This document shows positions 50,580 through 58,659 of a stretch of 64,000 nt of DNA, in pieces. The stretch's first letter is position 1. Every line of letters starts with the position of its first letter. Position numbers and translations under genes: made by a program. Source of the DNA: SG8-41 sp036555615 (lineage in GTDB: Bacteria; Pseudomonadota; Gammaproteobacteria; Burkholderiales; SG8-41); NCBI GenBank assembly GCA_036555615.1, contig DATBKZ010000028.1, positions 1-64,000 on the forward strand, in the 5' to 3' direction. Under the pieces are notes generated by a model. The model saw nothing but the letters and a program-made list of their open reading frames with translations, was not told the DNA's origin and did no database searches.

Positions 50580-51371
50580 GTGCGCGCGACCGGCCCTTCG
50601 TCGAATCTGATTCTCGCCCGCATCGAGCCGCGCGCGGGCGGGCGCGTCGCGACCGTCACCGTCAACAACCCGGAAAAGCGCAACGCCCTCGGCCTCGCCG
50701 GCAAGAAGGAGCTCGCCGCCGTCTTTCGCAAGCTGGCGCGGGACCGGGCTCTGCGCGTCGCCGTTCTCACGGGTGCCGGAGACCGCTCCTTCATCGCCGG
50801 CGCCGATATCGCGGAGATGAAGAATCTCAAGCCAAAGGAGGCGCACGAGGTGCACGCCTGGGTCCACCGCGCGTGCGACGCGATTCGCGCCCTGCCCGTC
50901 CCCGTAATCGCCCGCGTCAATGGCTATTGCTTCGGTGCCGGCATGGAGATCGCTGCCTCGTGCGACATGCGCATCGGCGTCACGACCGCGAAGTTCGGCA
51001 TGCCTGAAGTGCGTTTCGGCATCCCGTCGGGCATGGAAGCCTGCCTGCTCCCGCAACTGATCGGCTGGGGCAAGACGCGCGAGCTGGTCTTCACCGGCGA
51101 CCCTATCGATGCCGCCGAGGCCTACCGCTGCGGCTTCCTCGAAAAGCTCGCCGAGCCCGCAGGCCTTGACGCGGGAGTCGAGCAGTGGGTCTCCTCCATC
51201 CTCGCCGCCGGTCCGCGCGCGATCCGGTTGCAGAAGGCGCTGGTGCGCGACTGGGAGCGCATGACGATCAAGCAGGCGGTGCAGGCCGGGATCCGCGCCT
51301 GCACCGAGGCCCGCCGCACCGATGAGCCGAAGCGGCTCATGGCGGCGTTCCTCGAGCGCCGGAAGAAGTGA
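50580..51371 (+). CDS. Enoyl-CoA hydratase/isomerase family protein
   Basis: 263 residues of the crotonase fold. The oxyanion loops are AFIAGADIAEM-like (SFIAGADIAEMKNL) and NGYCFGAGMEIAASCD, with the two acidic positions at the Glu of GAGMEI and the Glu of GMPEVRFGIPSG, so hydratase activity is plausible. The start is GTG 50580, three bases after the dehydrogenase stop. It would add water to an unsaturated CoA ester in this operon; isomerase or hydrolase reactions of the family cannot be excluded. Confidence 0.92.
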   Translation: MRATGPSSNLILARIEPRAGGRVATVTVNNPEKRNALGLAGKKELAAVFRKLARDRALRVAVLTGAGDRSFIAGADIAEMKNLKPKEAHEVHAWVHRACDAIRALPVPVIARVNGYCFGAGMEIAASCDMRIGVTTAKFGMPEVRFGIPSGMEACLLPQLIGWGKTRELVFTGDPIDAAEAYRCGFLEKLAEPAGLDAGVEQWVSSILAAGPRAIRLQKALVRDWERMTIKQAVQAGIRACTEARRTDEPKRLMAAFLERRKK

Positions 51372-51388
51372 CGTCACGCCTGTAAAGC

Positions 51389-52525
51389 ATGTATCTGCTG
51401 GAGCATGACGCCAAGCAACTTCTCGCCGCGCGCGGGATTCCCGTGCCGGCGGGGGCCCTCATCGAGCGCGCGAGCGCCCTTCGCACGACCACGCTTCCTC
51501 CCGGACCGTGGATGGTCAAGGGACAGATTGCCGCCGGCGGGCGCGGCAAGGCGGGCCTTATTCGAAAGGTCGCAACGCGGCAAGATCTCACTGATCAAGT
51601 GCTGGCGCTTCTCGGCTCCCGTTCGGGAGCGCGCGCGGTCGAATCGGTGCGCATCGAGCAGCAGGTCCGGGCCGCGCGGCAGGCGTATATCGGGCTCCTC
51701 CTCGATGCGGCCGGCGGCGGCGTGCGCGTCCTGGTTTCCGAGAAGGGGGGCATGGACATCGAGCAGGTCTCCCCCGACCTCATCCACAGCGGGCGCGCGG
51801 AGGCCGACGCGCAATCCATCACGGCGTGTGTGCGGCACCTCACGCAGAATCTGCCGCCCGACTTCGGTCTGCCGCTGCGCGAAGCCGGGGAAGGGCTGGC
51901 GCACGCGTTCGCAGACCTCGAGGCTCTGCTGATCGAAGTCAACCCCCTCTTCGTCCTCGACGGCGGCCGCTGGCTCGCCGGTGACGCCAAGGTCGTCACC
52001 GATGACAACGCCCTGCCGCGCCAGAAGGAGCTGGAATCGCTCCTCAAGGCGCGCGCCGACGCCTATCCGGACGTCGCGCGCAAGCACGAGCACGGTTTTG
52101 ACTACGTGGTTGTCGATCCTGCGGGCGAAATCGGATTGCTGACGACGGGAGCCGGGCTCTCGATGATGCTGATCGACGAGCTGCGCGCGGCGGGACTGAA
52201 GCCCTACAACTTTCTCGATATCCGGACCGGGGGGCTGCGCGGCGAGACCCGGCGCCTCACGCAGGTGCTCAACTGGATCGGCGAGGGGAAAAGCGTCAAG
52301 GTGCTTCTGGTGAATATTTTCGCCGGCATCACCGACCTCGGCGAGTTCGCGCGGCTGCTGGTCGAGTCGATTGCCGCGGCGCTGCAGTTCAAGCTGCCGG
52401 TCGTCGCGCGGCTGGTGGGTAACGGCCTGCCCGAGGCGCGCGAGGTCCTCGCCGCAGCGCGCATCGCGCTTCTTACCGATCTCGACGACGCCCTCGCAGC
52501 CGCGCGCGCGCATTTGAAGAAGTGA
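51389..52525 (+). CDS. Succinyl-CoA-synthetase-like beta subunit (ATP-grasp, SucC/MtkA-like)
   Basis: 378 residues. The ATP-grasp N-terminus (LLEHDAKQLLAARGIPVPAG, WMVKGQIAAGGRGKAGLI) and the C-terminal CoA-ligase part (ALLIEVNPLFVLDGGRWLAGDAK, DIRTGGLRGETRR, VLLVNIFAGITDLGEFA) follow the SucC plan. The canonical sucC sits with sucD and Krebs genes; this one lies in a catabolic operon and is only distantly similar, so it may ligate CoA to malate or another dicarboxylic or substituted acid. It overlaps its alpha subunit by four bases. Confidence 0.9.
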   Translation: MYLLEHDAKQLLAARGIPVPAGALIERASALRTTTLPPGPWMVKGQIAAGGRGKAGLIRKVATRQDLTDQVLALLGSRSGARAVESVRIEQQVRAARQAYIGLLLDAAGGGVRVLVSEKGGMDIEQVSPDLIHSGRAEADAQSITACVRHLTQNLPPDFGLPLREAGEGLAHAFADLEALLIEVNPLFVLDGGRWLAGDAKVVTDDNALPRQKELESLLKARADAYPDVARKHEHGFDYVVVDPAGEIGLLTTGAGLSMMLIDELRAAGLKPYNFLDIRTGGLRGETRRLTQVLNWIGEGKSVKVLLVNIFAGITDLGEFARLLVESIAAALQFKLPVVARLVGNGLPEAREVLAAARIALLTDLDDALAAARAHLKK

Positions 52526-53403
52526 CTCCGAATCCGCGCATCGACAGGACGACCCCTGTCGTCGTTCAGGGCATCACCGGCCGCGCCGGCCAGCTGCACA
52601 GCCGGCTCATGCGGCAGTACGGCACGAACATCGCCGGCGGCGTCTCGCCCGGTGCCAAGATACGCGAAGTGAACGGCGTGCCGGTTTTTCCCGGCTGCGC
52701 CGAGGCGGTGGCGGCAACCGGCGCGCGCGCAAGCGTGCTGCTGGTGGGCGCGATGCAGCTGCTGCCGGCAATGCAGGAGGCCGTTGCCGCCGGCATCCGC
52801 TACCTCGTGACGCCGACCGAAGGCATGCCAGTCCACGACGCGCTGAAGGCATTGAAGCTCTGTCGCGAGACGGGCACGGTCTGGGTCGGTGCATCCACCC
52901 CCGGGATGGCGGTGCCCGGAGAGGCGAAGCTCGGGTTTCTGCCCGACGATTCGCTCACGCCCGGCCCGCTCGGGCTCATGTCCAAATCCGGGACGCTCTC
53001 GTACGAGTCCGGCTACCGCCTCGCCCAGCGCGGCGTCGGAACATCGGTATGGATCGGCGTCGGCGGCGATCCGGTGAAGGGCACGCGCTTCGCGGAGCTG
53101 GTGCCCTTCTACGCCGCGGACGCTCAGACCGAAGCGCTGCTCATCATCGGGGAGATCGGCGGCACCGACGAGGAAGAATTCGCCCAGGCCCTGCGCGCAG
53201 AACGCTTCGGAAAGCCCGTGTTCGCGCTGCTGGCAGGCCGCAGTGCTCCGGAAGGCGTGACGATGGGCCATGCCGGCGCGCTGGTGCACGGCAGCAGCGG
53301 CACCTACGCCGCCAAGCGCGCCGCGCTTGAATCAGCGGGCGCCCGGGTATTCTCGAGCCTCAACGAAATGGTGGACGAAATCGCGCGCCGCCTGCGCCCG
53401 TAG
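52522..53403 (+). CDS. Succinyl-CoA-synthetase-like alpha subunit (SucD/MtkB-like)
   Basis: 293 residues with the CoA-binding Rossmann domain (VVVQGITGRAGQLHSRLMRQYG, NIAGGVSPG) and the ligase domain (IGLMSKSGTLSYE-like GLMSKSGTLSYESG, GVGGDPVKGTRF, IIGEIGGTDEEE). The phosphorylated His is seen in MGHAGALV at residue 250. GTG 52522 overlaps the beta subunit stop. With the preceding gene it forms a complete ADP-forming acid-CoA ligase, and ends the plus-strand operon before a repeat-rich convergent gap. Confidence 0.92.
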   Translation: MTPNPRIDRTTPVVVQGITGRAGQLHSRLMRQYGTNIAGGVSPGAKIREVNGVPVFPGCAEAVAATGARASVLLVGAMQLLPAMQEAVAAGIRYLVTPTEGMPVHDALKALKLCRETGTVWVGASTPGMAVPGEAKLGFLPDDSLTPGPLGLMSKSGTLSYESGYRLAQRGVGTSVWIGVGGDPVKGTRFAELVPFYAADAQTEALLIIGEIGGTDEEEFAQALRAERFGKPVFALLAGRSAPEGVTMGHAGALVHGSSGTYAAKRAALESAGARVFSSLNEMVDEIARRLRP

Positions 53404-53410
53404 CGCCACA

Positions 53411-53433
53411 GAAAAGGTTCCAGGAACCTTTTC
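53411..53433. terminator. Terminator-like palindrome after the sucCD-like pair
   Basis: An 11-bp perfect inverted repeat, GAAAAGGTTCC and GGAACCTTTTC, around a single central A. The T-run lies at 53429-53432. It starts eight bases after the stop of the alpha subunit gene. Confidence 0.6.
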
Positions 53434-53447
53434 TTCGCCGCGAATCT

Positions 53448-53478
53448 CCCCTCTCCGCTCGGGAGAGGGGCGGGGGTG
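53448..53478. repeat. CCCTCTCCC-type palindromic repeat, copy 4
   Basis: CCCCTCTCC (53448-53456) pairs with GGAGAGGGG (53462-53470) around GCTCG, followed by CGGGGGTG. Unlike copies 1-3 it is in a gap between two convergent genes and does not touch a start codon. Confidence 0.75.
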
Positions 53479-53485
53479 TAGCAGA

Positions 53486-53508
53486 GAAAAGGTGTTAGGA
53501 CCCTTTTT
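53486..53508 (-). terminator. Terminator-like hairpin after the SDR gene
   Basis: AAAAGG (53487-53492) and CCTTTT (53502-53507) enclose TGTTAGGACC; an imperfect relative of the 53411 palindrome and the 44714 hairpin. It lies just after the SDR stop (53515) on the minus strand. Confidence 0.5.
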
Positions 53509-53514
53509 CGGCGG

Positions 53515-54309
53515 CTAGATCAATCCGCGGGCGATGCCGCCGTCCACCAGTATCGACTGGCAGTTGACGTAGCTCGCCTGGTGGGAAGCGAGGAACACCA
53601 CCATCGCGGCGATTTCCTCGGGCCGGCCGAAGCGCTTCATCGGGATTTCCTCGCTGAACTCGCGGATGATGTCTTCCGGCCTCGTGCCGCGCTCCTGCGC
53701 GAGCTTCTCCGCGCGCGTAGTCCAGAGCGAGGTCAGCGTGCGGCCCGGTGACACCGAGTTCACGCGGATATTGAACGGCTGGAATTCGGCGCCGAGCGTC
53801 TTCACCAGCGCGATCAGGCCGGCCTTGGTGACGTTGGACACGACCTGGTGGGGGTACGGCATGCGGGCGCCCGCTGCGCCAAGGATGACGATGCGCCCGC
53901 CCGACTTCGATTGCTTCAGGCGCTCGAGAGCGGCGCGGATCACCCGAACCGCACCGAGCACGTTGAATTCGTAGCTGGCGCGCCATGCAGAGTCGTCGAG
54001 CTCCTCGAACAGCGCGCGCTGGCTGCCACCGACCGCGGTTACGAGGATGTCGAGTGCGGAAGCCTGCTGCCCGAGCCAATCTCCGAGCCGCTTCATATCG
54101 GCCGCCCGCGTGACATCGGCGGCCAACCAGGGAACGTTTGCGCCCGCCGCCTGCTCGAGCGCGGCGGCCGCCCGCTTGAGCTTCTCCGCGCTGCGCGAGC
54201 AGATCAGGACGCGCGCGCCCTCCGCCAGCAACCCTTTCGCGCACTCGAAGCCGATCCCTTCGCTCGCGCCGACGACGAGCGCGGTTTCACCGCTGATGCC
54301 GAGATCCAA
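53515..54309 (-). CDS. SDR-fold protein lacking the canonical catalytic Ser and Tyr
   Basis: 264 residues. The NAD(P)-binding fingerprint GASEGIGFECAKGLL, DILVTAVGG, and the C-terminal INRVNSVSPGR-like VNSVSPGRTLTS and IAAMVVFLASHQASYVNCQ are clear SDR features. The active-site region, however, reads VILGAAGARMPYPHQVVSNVTKAG: the Lys is kept, but the YxxxK Tyr is Ser and the IxSS Ser is Gly/Ala. It may use other residues or be a binding protein. The start is TTG 54309 with GAGAGGGG upstream. It follows the Bug gene at 54325 by 15 bases. Confidence 0.88.
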   Translation of the reverse strand: MDLGISGETALVVGASEGIGFECAKGLLAEGARVLICSRSAEKLKRAAAALEQAAGANVPWLAADVTRAADMKRLGDWLGQQASALDILVTAVGGSQRALFEELDDSAWRASYEFNVLGAVRVIRAALERLKQSKSGGRIVILGAAGARMPYPHQVVSNVTKAGLIALVKTLGAEFQPFNIRVNSVSPGRTLTSLWTTRAEKLAQERGTRPEDIIREFSEEIPMKRFGRPEEIAAMVVFLASHQASYVNCQSILVDGGIARGLI

Positions 54310-54324
54310 TGCGCCCCTCTCGCG

Positions 54325-55293
54325 CTACTCCACCTTCGCGCCGGCCAGCCGGATCAGCTTGCCGTATTTTTCGTAGTCCGCCCGGATCACCGTGTTGAAC
54401 CGCTCGATCGACGCGGCCGAGGGTTCCAGCGCCTGGTTGGAGAGGTTGCGCGCCACGTCCGGCATCTTGAGGATTCTGCCGATCTCCGCGTGCAGCTGCT
54501 CGACGATTGCCCGGGGCGTTGCCGCCGGCGCGAAGACGCCGATCCACGGGCTCATTTCGTATCCGGGAACCGTCTTCGCGATCGGCGGGATGCCCGGCAA
54601 CGCGCTCACCGGCTCAACGGAATTCACTCCGAGCGGGCGCAGCCGCCCCGACCGGATATGTGCGATGACCGTGGAGATCGTGGCGAGCGATGCCTGCGCT
54701 TCGCCCGCGACGAGCGCCGTGACCTGCGGGGCGCCGCCCTTGTACGGGACATGCACCAGCTTGATGCCGGCCATCGAGATGAACAGCGCCATCGAAAGGT
54801 GGGGCGCGCTGCCATTGCCGGAAGAGGAGTAGAGGATCTCTCCCGGTCGCTTCCTGGCGAGCGCGATGAACTCACTCACGGATTTCACCGGGAGCGATGG
54901 GTGCACCGTGAGCGCGCCCGGCTGCGTCACGAGCATGGCCACGCCGGTGAAGTCCTTGAGCGTGTCGTACGGAAGCTTCCTGTAGATGTGCGCATTGCCG
55001 ACGTGCGTCGTCGAGTGCACCATCAACGTGTAGCCGTCGGGCGGCGCCTTCGCGACGACATCCGAGCCGATCGAGCCGGCCGCGCCCGGGCGGTTGTCGA
55101 TGACGAATGGCTGGCCGAGCGCCTCGGCGAGCTTCTGCGTCACGATGCGGCCGACCACATCGTTGGAGCCGCCCGGCGGCCAGGGGATGACCACGCGCAC
55201 CGGTTTCACGGGATACGCCTGTGCCACCACAGTGAGCGGCGCAAGGAAGGAGACAAGGGCGGCCAGAACCGCCGCGTGCAGGTCTTGCTTCAT
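54325..55293 (-). CDS. Bug-family (TctC-type) periplasmic solute receptor
   Basis: 322 residues with a signal peptide (HAAVLAALVSFLAPLTVVAQ) and Bug start YPVKPVRVVIPWPPGGSND, DNRPGAAG loop, PDGYTLMV and LPYDTLKDF. ATG 55293 is preceded by GGGAGCC; the frame is open further but the signal peptide fixes the start. A promoter candidate is at 55340-55369. It is closely similar to the next receptor upstream (both have the YSS(S/A)GNGS segment and the IHVPYKGG-like loop), so the two probably arose by duplication. Together with the SDR gene it forms a minus-strand pair. Confidence 0.93.
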   Translation of the reverse strand: MKQDLHAAVLAALVSFLAPLTVVAQAYPVKPVRVVIPWPPGGSNDVVGRIVTQKLAEALGQPFVIDNRPGAAGSIGSDVVAKAPPDGYTLMVHSTTHVGNAHIYRKLPYDTLKDFTGVAMLVTQPGALTVHPSLPVKSVSEFIALARKRPGEILYSSSGNGSAPHLSMALFISMAGIKLVHVPYKGGAPQVTALVAGEAQASLATISTVIAHIRSGRLRPLGVNSVEPVSALPGIPPIAKTVPGYEMSPWIGVFAPAATPRAIVEQLHAEIGRILKMPDVARNLSNQALEPSAASIERFNTVIRADYEKYGKLIRLAGAKVE

Positions 55294-55339
55294 GAAGGCT
55301 CCCGACAGGGAATGGCCGGCTAGCGCGCCGGCATCCGGC

Positions 55340-55369
55340 ATTATCAGCGAACCGGTTGCCGCGTCTCAA
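55340..55369 (-). promoter_or_regulatory. Candidate sigma70 promoter of the 54325 Bug gene
   Basis: On the minus strand TTGAGA (55364-55369) and GATAAT (55340-55345) are 18 bases apart, 46 bases before the start codon. Confidence 0.5.
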
Positions 55370-55432
55370 CCGTTGCGGTGCGCATTGTGGACAAACCGGC
55401 AGGAAGTCGGACAAAGGGACTGGCGAAGCAAA

Positions 55433-55465
55433 CCGGCCCTGCCCCCGTGAAGGGAACAGGGCCGG
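55433..55465. terminator. GC-rich hairpin between two Bug genes
   Basis: A perfect 9-bp stem (CCGGCCCTG and CAGGGCCGG) with a further CCC/GGG pairing inside the 15-base loop. It lies about 55 bases after the stop of the 55521 Bug gene (minus strand). No good T-run follows, so it could be a terminator with Rho help, or an RNA-stabilising hairpin. Confidence 0.4.
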
Positions 55466-55520
55466 GAATGGCTGACGCTCATCCGCGGGCCGCGCGAGGC
55501 GACCCGCGAGGGATCGCGTA

Positions 55521-56489
55521 TCAGTCGATCCTCGCTCCCGAAATCCTCACCACCTTCTCGTACTTCGCGAAGTCCGACTTGAGGCGGGCGTCAAACTCCT
55601 CGGGCGTCATCGGCATCGGATCGAGCGTCTGGGCAGTGAGCTTCGATGCGACGCCGGGATCGGCCAGCGCTTTCCTCAGGTCGGCATTGAGCTTGTCGAT
55701 AACCGCCTTCGGCGTGCCCTTCGGCGCGAAGCAGCCGACCCACGCCGTGAACTCGTAGCCAGGAACGGTTTCCGCGATGGCAGGCACGTTGGGGAACTGC
55801 ACCGTGCGTTTGTCAGAGGTTACGCCGAGCGGCCGGACGCGATTCGCTTTCAAGTGCGTGAAGACGGATCCGATCGTAGCGATCGTGACCTGGGATTCCC
55901 CGGAAATCAGCGCAATCGTCGAGGGACCACCGCCCTTGTATGGCACGTGAATCATCTTGGTCCCGGTCAGCGATTGAAAGAGCGCGTACGCCAGGTGAAC
56001 GTAGCTGCCATTGCCGGCCGAGCTGTAGACGATCTCGTTCGGGCGCTTTTTCGCCAGCGCAATGAACTCCTTGATCGATTTCGCTGGAAGCGACGGATGC
56101 ACGACCATGATCCCCACCTGGCGCGCGAGCGCCGTGACGCCAATGAAATCGCCGAGCGTGTCGTAAGGCAGCTTCTTGTACAGGTGCGCGTTGGCAATGT
56201 GCGTCGCCGACTGCACCATCAGCGTGTAGCCGTCGCCCGGGCTCTGGGCCACGACGGCCGCGCCGATCGTGCCGGCCGCGCCGCCGCGGTTCTCGATCAC
56301 GAAGTTCTGGCCAGTGATTTCATTCATCTTGGCGAACACGATCCGGCCGGTGACGTCGTTTGATCCCCCAGGCGGGAATACGATGATCACCCGCACAGGT
56401 TTCGTGGGATACGCCTGTGCGAGCACCGCCAGCGGCGTAAACAATGCGGCGAGAATGACCGGCACCGAGAAACTGAAATACCGCTTCAT
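55521..56489 (-). CDS. Bug-family (TctC-type) periplasmic solute receptor
   Basis: 322 residues: signal peptide (KRYFSFSVPVILAALFTPLAVLAQ), Bug start YPTKPVRVIIVFPPGGSND, ENRGGAAG loop (Arg-Gly-Gly instead of Arg-Pro-Gly), PGDGYTLMV, LPYDTLGDF. GAAGGAGGAAATTC precedes the ATG. It is divergent from the CoA-transferase gene with a 173-base gap and lies upstream of a similar receptor on the same strand. The neighbouring CoA-transferase may activate the acid that one of the receptors binds. Confidence 0.93.
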   Translation of the reverse strand: MKRYFSFSVPVILAALFTPLAVLAQAYPTKPVRVIIVFPPGGSNDVTGRIVFAKMNEITGQNFVIENRGGAAGTIGAAVVAQSPGDGYTLMVQSATHIANAHLYKKLPYDTLGDFIGVTALARQVGIMVVHPSLPAKSIKEFIALAKKRPNEIVYSSAGNGSYVHLAYALFQSLTGTKMIHVPYKGGGPSTIALISGESQVTIATIGSVFTHLKANRVRPLGVTSDKRTVQFPNVPAIAETVPGYEFTAWVGCFAPKGTPKAVIDKLNADLRKALADPGVASKLTAQTLDPMPMTPEEFDARLKSDFAKYEKVVRISGARID

Positions 56490-56662
56490 GAATTTCCTCC
56501 TTCGATTTGTGGAACCCGGCTGAGCGCGATCGCCCGGCCATCGCGGATCGCGGCGCCCGGGCCGGATACTGCCAGCGGACCCTCCGCCGCGCTACAATTC
56601 CACCACAGATTAGATAGTGGTGTCGAGCCGGCGTCCTCCGGCGCGCTTCCGCAAGGAAACCC

Positions 56663-57880
56663 ATGTCCCTGCCGCTGGAAGGCGTGAAAGTGCTGGACTT
56701 CACCGCCGTCATGGCGGGGCCGTACTGCACGCTGATGTTGGCCGACATGGGGGCGGAGGTCGTCAAGATCGAGACCTTCCCCGAAGGCGACGCCTCGCGG
56801 AAATTCGATCCCAAAGTGAACGGCGAGAGCTACTGCTTCGCGGTCCTCAACCGCAACAAGAAGAGCCTCGCACTCAATCTCAAGAATGCGCGCGGCAAAG
56901 ACATCTTCATGAAACTCGCGCGGGACGCCGATATCGTCATCGAGAACTACCGGCCCGGCGTCACCCGCAGCCTGGGCATCGATTACCCGGCGATCCAGGC
57001 GGTCAATCCCGACGTCATCTACGCTTCCATCTCCGGCTTCGGCCAGACCGGCCCCTACAGCCGCAAGGGAGGCTTCGACATCATCGCGCAGGGCATGAGC
57101 GGCATCATGACCATGACCGGCGAGGCCGGCGGGCGCCCCGCCAAGGTCGGCATCGCAATGAACGACATCGCCGCGGGCACGACCGCGCTCTATTCGATCC
57201 TTGGCGCCTACATCAAGCGGCTGAAGACCGGCGAGGGCGTCTACCTCGAGACCTCGCTCCTCGAGGCGGGCATGGCGTGGACCTACTGGGAGTTCGGCGC
57301 GTACTTCGGCGGCGGGGAGGTCCCGATCGCGACCGGCACGCGCCACCGCCGCTCCACGCCCTACCAGGCCTATCGCACGCAGGACGCTTATGTCACGGTC
57401 GGCGCCAACAACGAGAAGCTGTGGACTGCGTTCTGCACCGGGGTGCTGGAGCGTCCGGCACTGCTGCAGGACGCGCGCTTCCGCACGGACGCCGCGCGGC
57501 TGAAGAACATCGACGCGCTCCAGGGCGAGATCGAGAAAGTATTTGCCGCCCACCCGACCGCGCACTGGGTGGAGAAGCTCGACGCCGCGGGCGTTCCCGG
57601 AGGGCCGGTATTCAACTACGTGCAGGCCTTTGAAAACGAGCATGCGAAGGCGCGCCGCATGGTGGCCGAGATCGACCACCCGAAGATCGGCCGCATGAAG
57701 ATCATCGGCAACCCGGTCAAGACGAGCGCCGAGCTTGCGCGCTCGCGCACGCCCGCGCCGTGGCTCGGCCAGCACAGCGCCGACGTATTGAGGGGCCTCG
57801 GCTACGGCGACGCGCAGATCGCAGCGCTGTTCACCGAGGGCGTGGTGTACGACCGCTACCGCGAGAAGGCAACCGCCTGA
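56663..57880 (+). CDS. Class III (CaiB/BaiF) CoA-transferase
   Basis: 405 residues. It moves CoA between carboxylic acids. Family features are the start PLEGVKVLDFTAVMAGPYCT, GAEVVKIE, NRNKKSLALNLKN, VIENYRPGV and SGFGQTGPYSRKGGFD; the catalytic Asp is D168 in AMNDIAAG. The C-terminal part has PWLGQHSADVLRGLGY. AAGGAAACCC precedes the ATG; TACAAT at 56594-56599 is a possible -10 box. Substrate cannot be read from the sequence. It could charge the acid that enters through the adjacent Bug receptors. Confidence 0.94.
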   Translation: MSLPLEGVKVLDFTAVMAGPYCTLMLADMGAEVVKIETFPEGDASRKFDPKVNGESYCFAVLNRNKKSLALNLKNARGKDIFMKLARDADIVIENYRPGVTRSLGIDYPAIQAVNPDVIYASISGFGQTGPYSRKGGFDIIAQGMSGIMTMTGEAGGRPAKVGIAMNDIAAGTTALYSILGAYIKRLKTGEGVYLETSLLEAGMAWTYWEFGAYFGGGEVPIATGTRHRRSTPYQAYRTQDAYVTVGANNEKLWTAFCTGVLERPALLQDARFRTDAARLKNIDALQGEIEKVFAAHPTAHWVEKLDAAGVPGGPVFNYVQAFENEHAKARRMVAEIDHPKIGRMKIIGNPVKTSAELARSRTPAPWLGQHSADVLRGLGYGDAQIAALFTEGVVYDRYREKATA

Positions 57881-57909
57881 CCCTTGAACCCGGGCGGTCC
57901 GCTCAATCG

Positions 57910-58656
57910 GTGAAAAAAGACGTTGAGCAGGAAGAGGCGCGGGAGAAGGCGCTCATCCGGCAGTACTTCGGCGACTCGCCGCAGGGCTTCTTCGTGGAGG
58001 TGGGGGCGAACGAGCCGGCCTCGATCCAGTCCCAGACCTGGCACCTCGAGCAGAGAGGCTGGCGTGGCATCCTCATCGAGCCGAACCGGGCGCTCGCCGA
58101 CGCACTCGCCAGAAAGCGGTCCGGCTCAAAGGTCTATAACGTGGCATGCAGCTCGCCCGCGAAGGTAGGCGTCGCGGAGTTGAAGATTCCCTTCCTCGCC
58201 GACGGAACGATAGACACCGGGAAAGCCGCATTGGAGGTGGAGATCGATCACGGCGGCTTTCCGGCCTACCGCAATGAAACCGTGAAGGTCGTGACGCTGG
58301 ACTCGATCCTGGAGGAAAACAACATCACGGGCATCGACCTCCTGTCGATCGACGTCGAGGGCACGGAGCTCGACGTGCTGAAGGGCCTCAACCTGGAACG
58401 ATACCGGCCCCGGCTGATCCTGCTGGAAGACAAGCTGGTCTACCTCAACAAGCACCGGTGGCTGAAACGCGCGGGCTACCGGCTCGTGAAGCGCACCCTC
58501 TTCAACAACTGGTACATTCCCGCGCACGAGCCGTTCGCAATGTCCAGCTGGAAGGAGAAGCTGGTGACGTTCAAGAAGCTCTATCTCGGCCTGGCGCCGA
58601 GAAAGATCAAGGAATGCTTCAAGATGGGCAACCTGCGGCCGTTAAAGGAGCTCTAG
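57910..58656 (+). CDS. FkbM-family methyltransferase
   Basis: 248 residues. The SAM-binding start GFFVEVGANEP (about 26-36), VKVVTLDSILEENNITGIDLLSIDVEGTE and the following LKGLNLERYRPRLILLED are the FkbM plan. It methylates a hydroxyl, often on a sugar or secondary metabolite. The start is GTG 57910, 29 bases after the CoA-transferase stop; no earlier start gives a better fit. A link in function with the CoA-transferase is not obvious; the C-terminus is rich in Lys and may touch membrane lipid. Confidence 0.87.
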   Translation: MKKDVEQEEAREKALIRQYFGDSPQGFFVEVGANEPASIQSQTWHLEQRGWRGILIEPNRALADALARKRSGSKVYNVACSSPAKVGVAELKIPFLADGTIDTGKAALEVEIDHGGFPAYRNETVKVVTLDSILEENNITGIDLLSIDVEGTELDVLKGLNLERYRPRLILLEDKLVYLNKHRWLKRAGYRLVKRTLFNNWYIPAHEPFAMSSWKEKLVTFKKLYLGLAPRKIKECFKMGNLRPLKEL

Positions 58657-58659
58657 CCG

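Noticed and set aside
47856..51377. A very long open frame (1173 codons) on the minus strand
   Set aside because: It runs antisense to the UbiX, UbiD, dehydrogenase and hydratase genes, which have clear family motifs. Long antisense frames arise from strong G+C bias at third positions; the translation is rich in Arg, Asp and His and has no domain.
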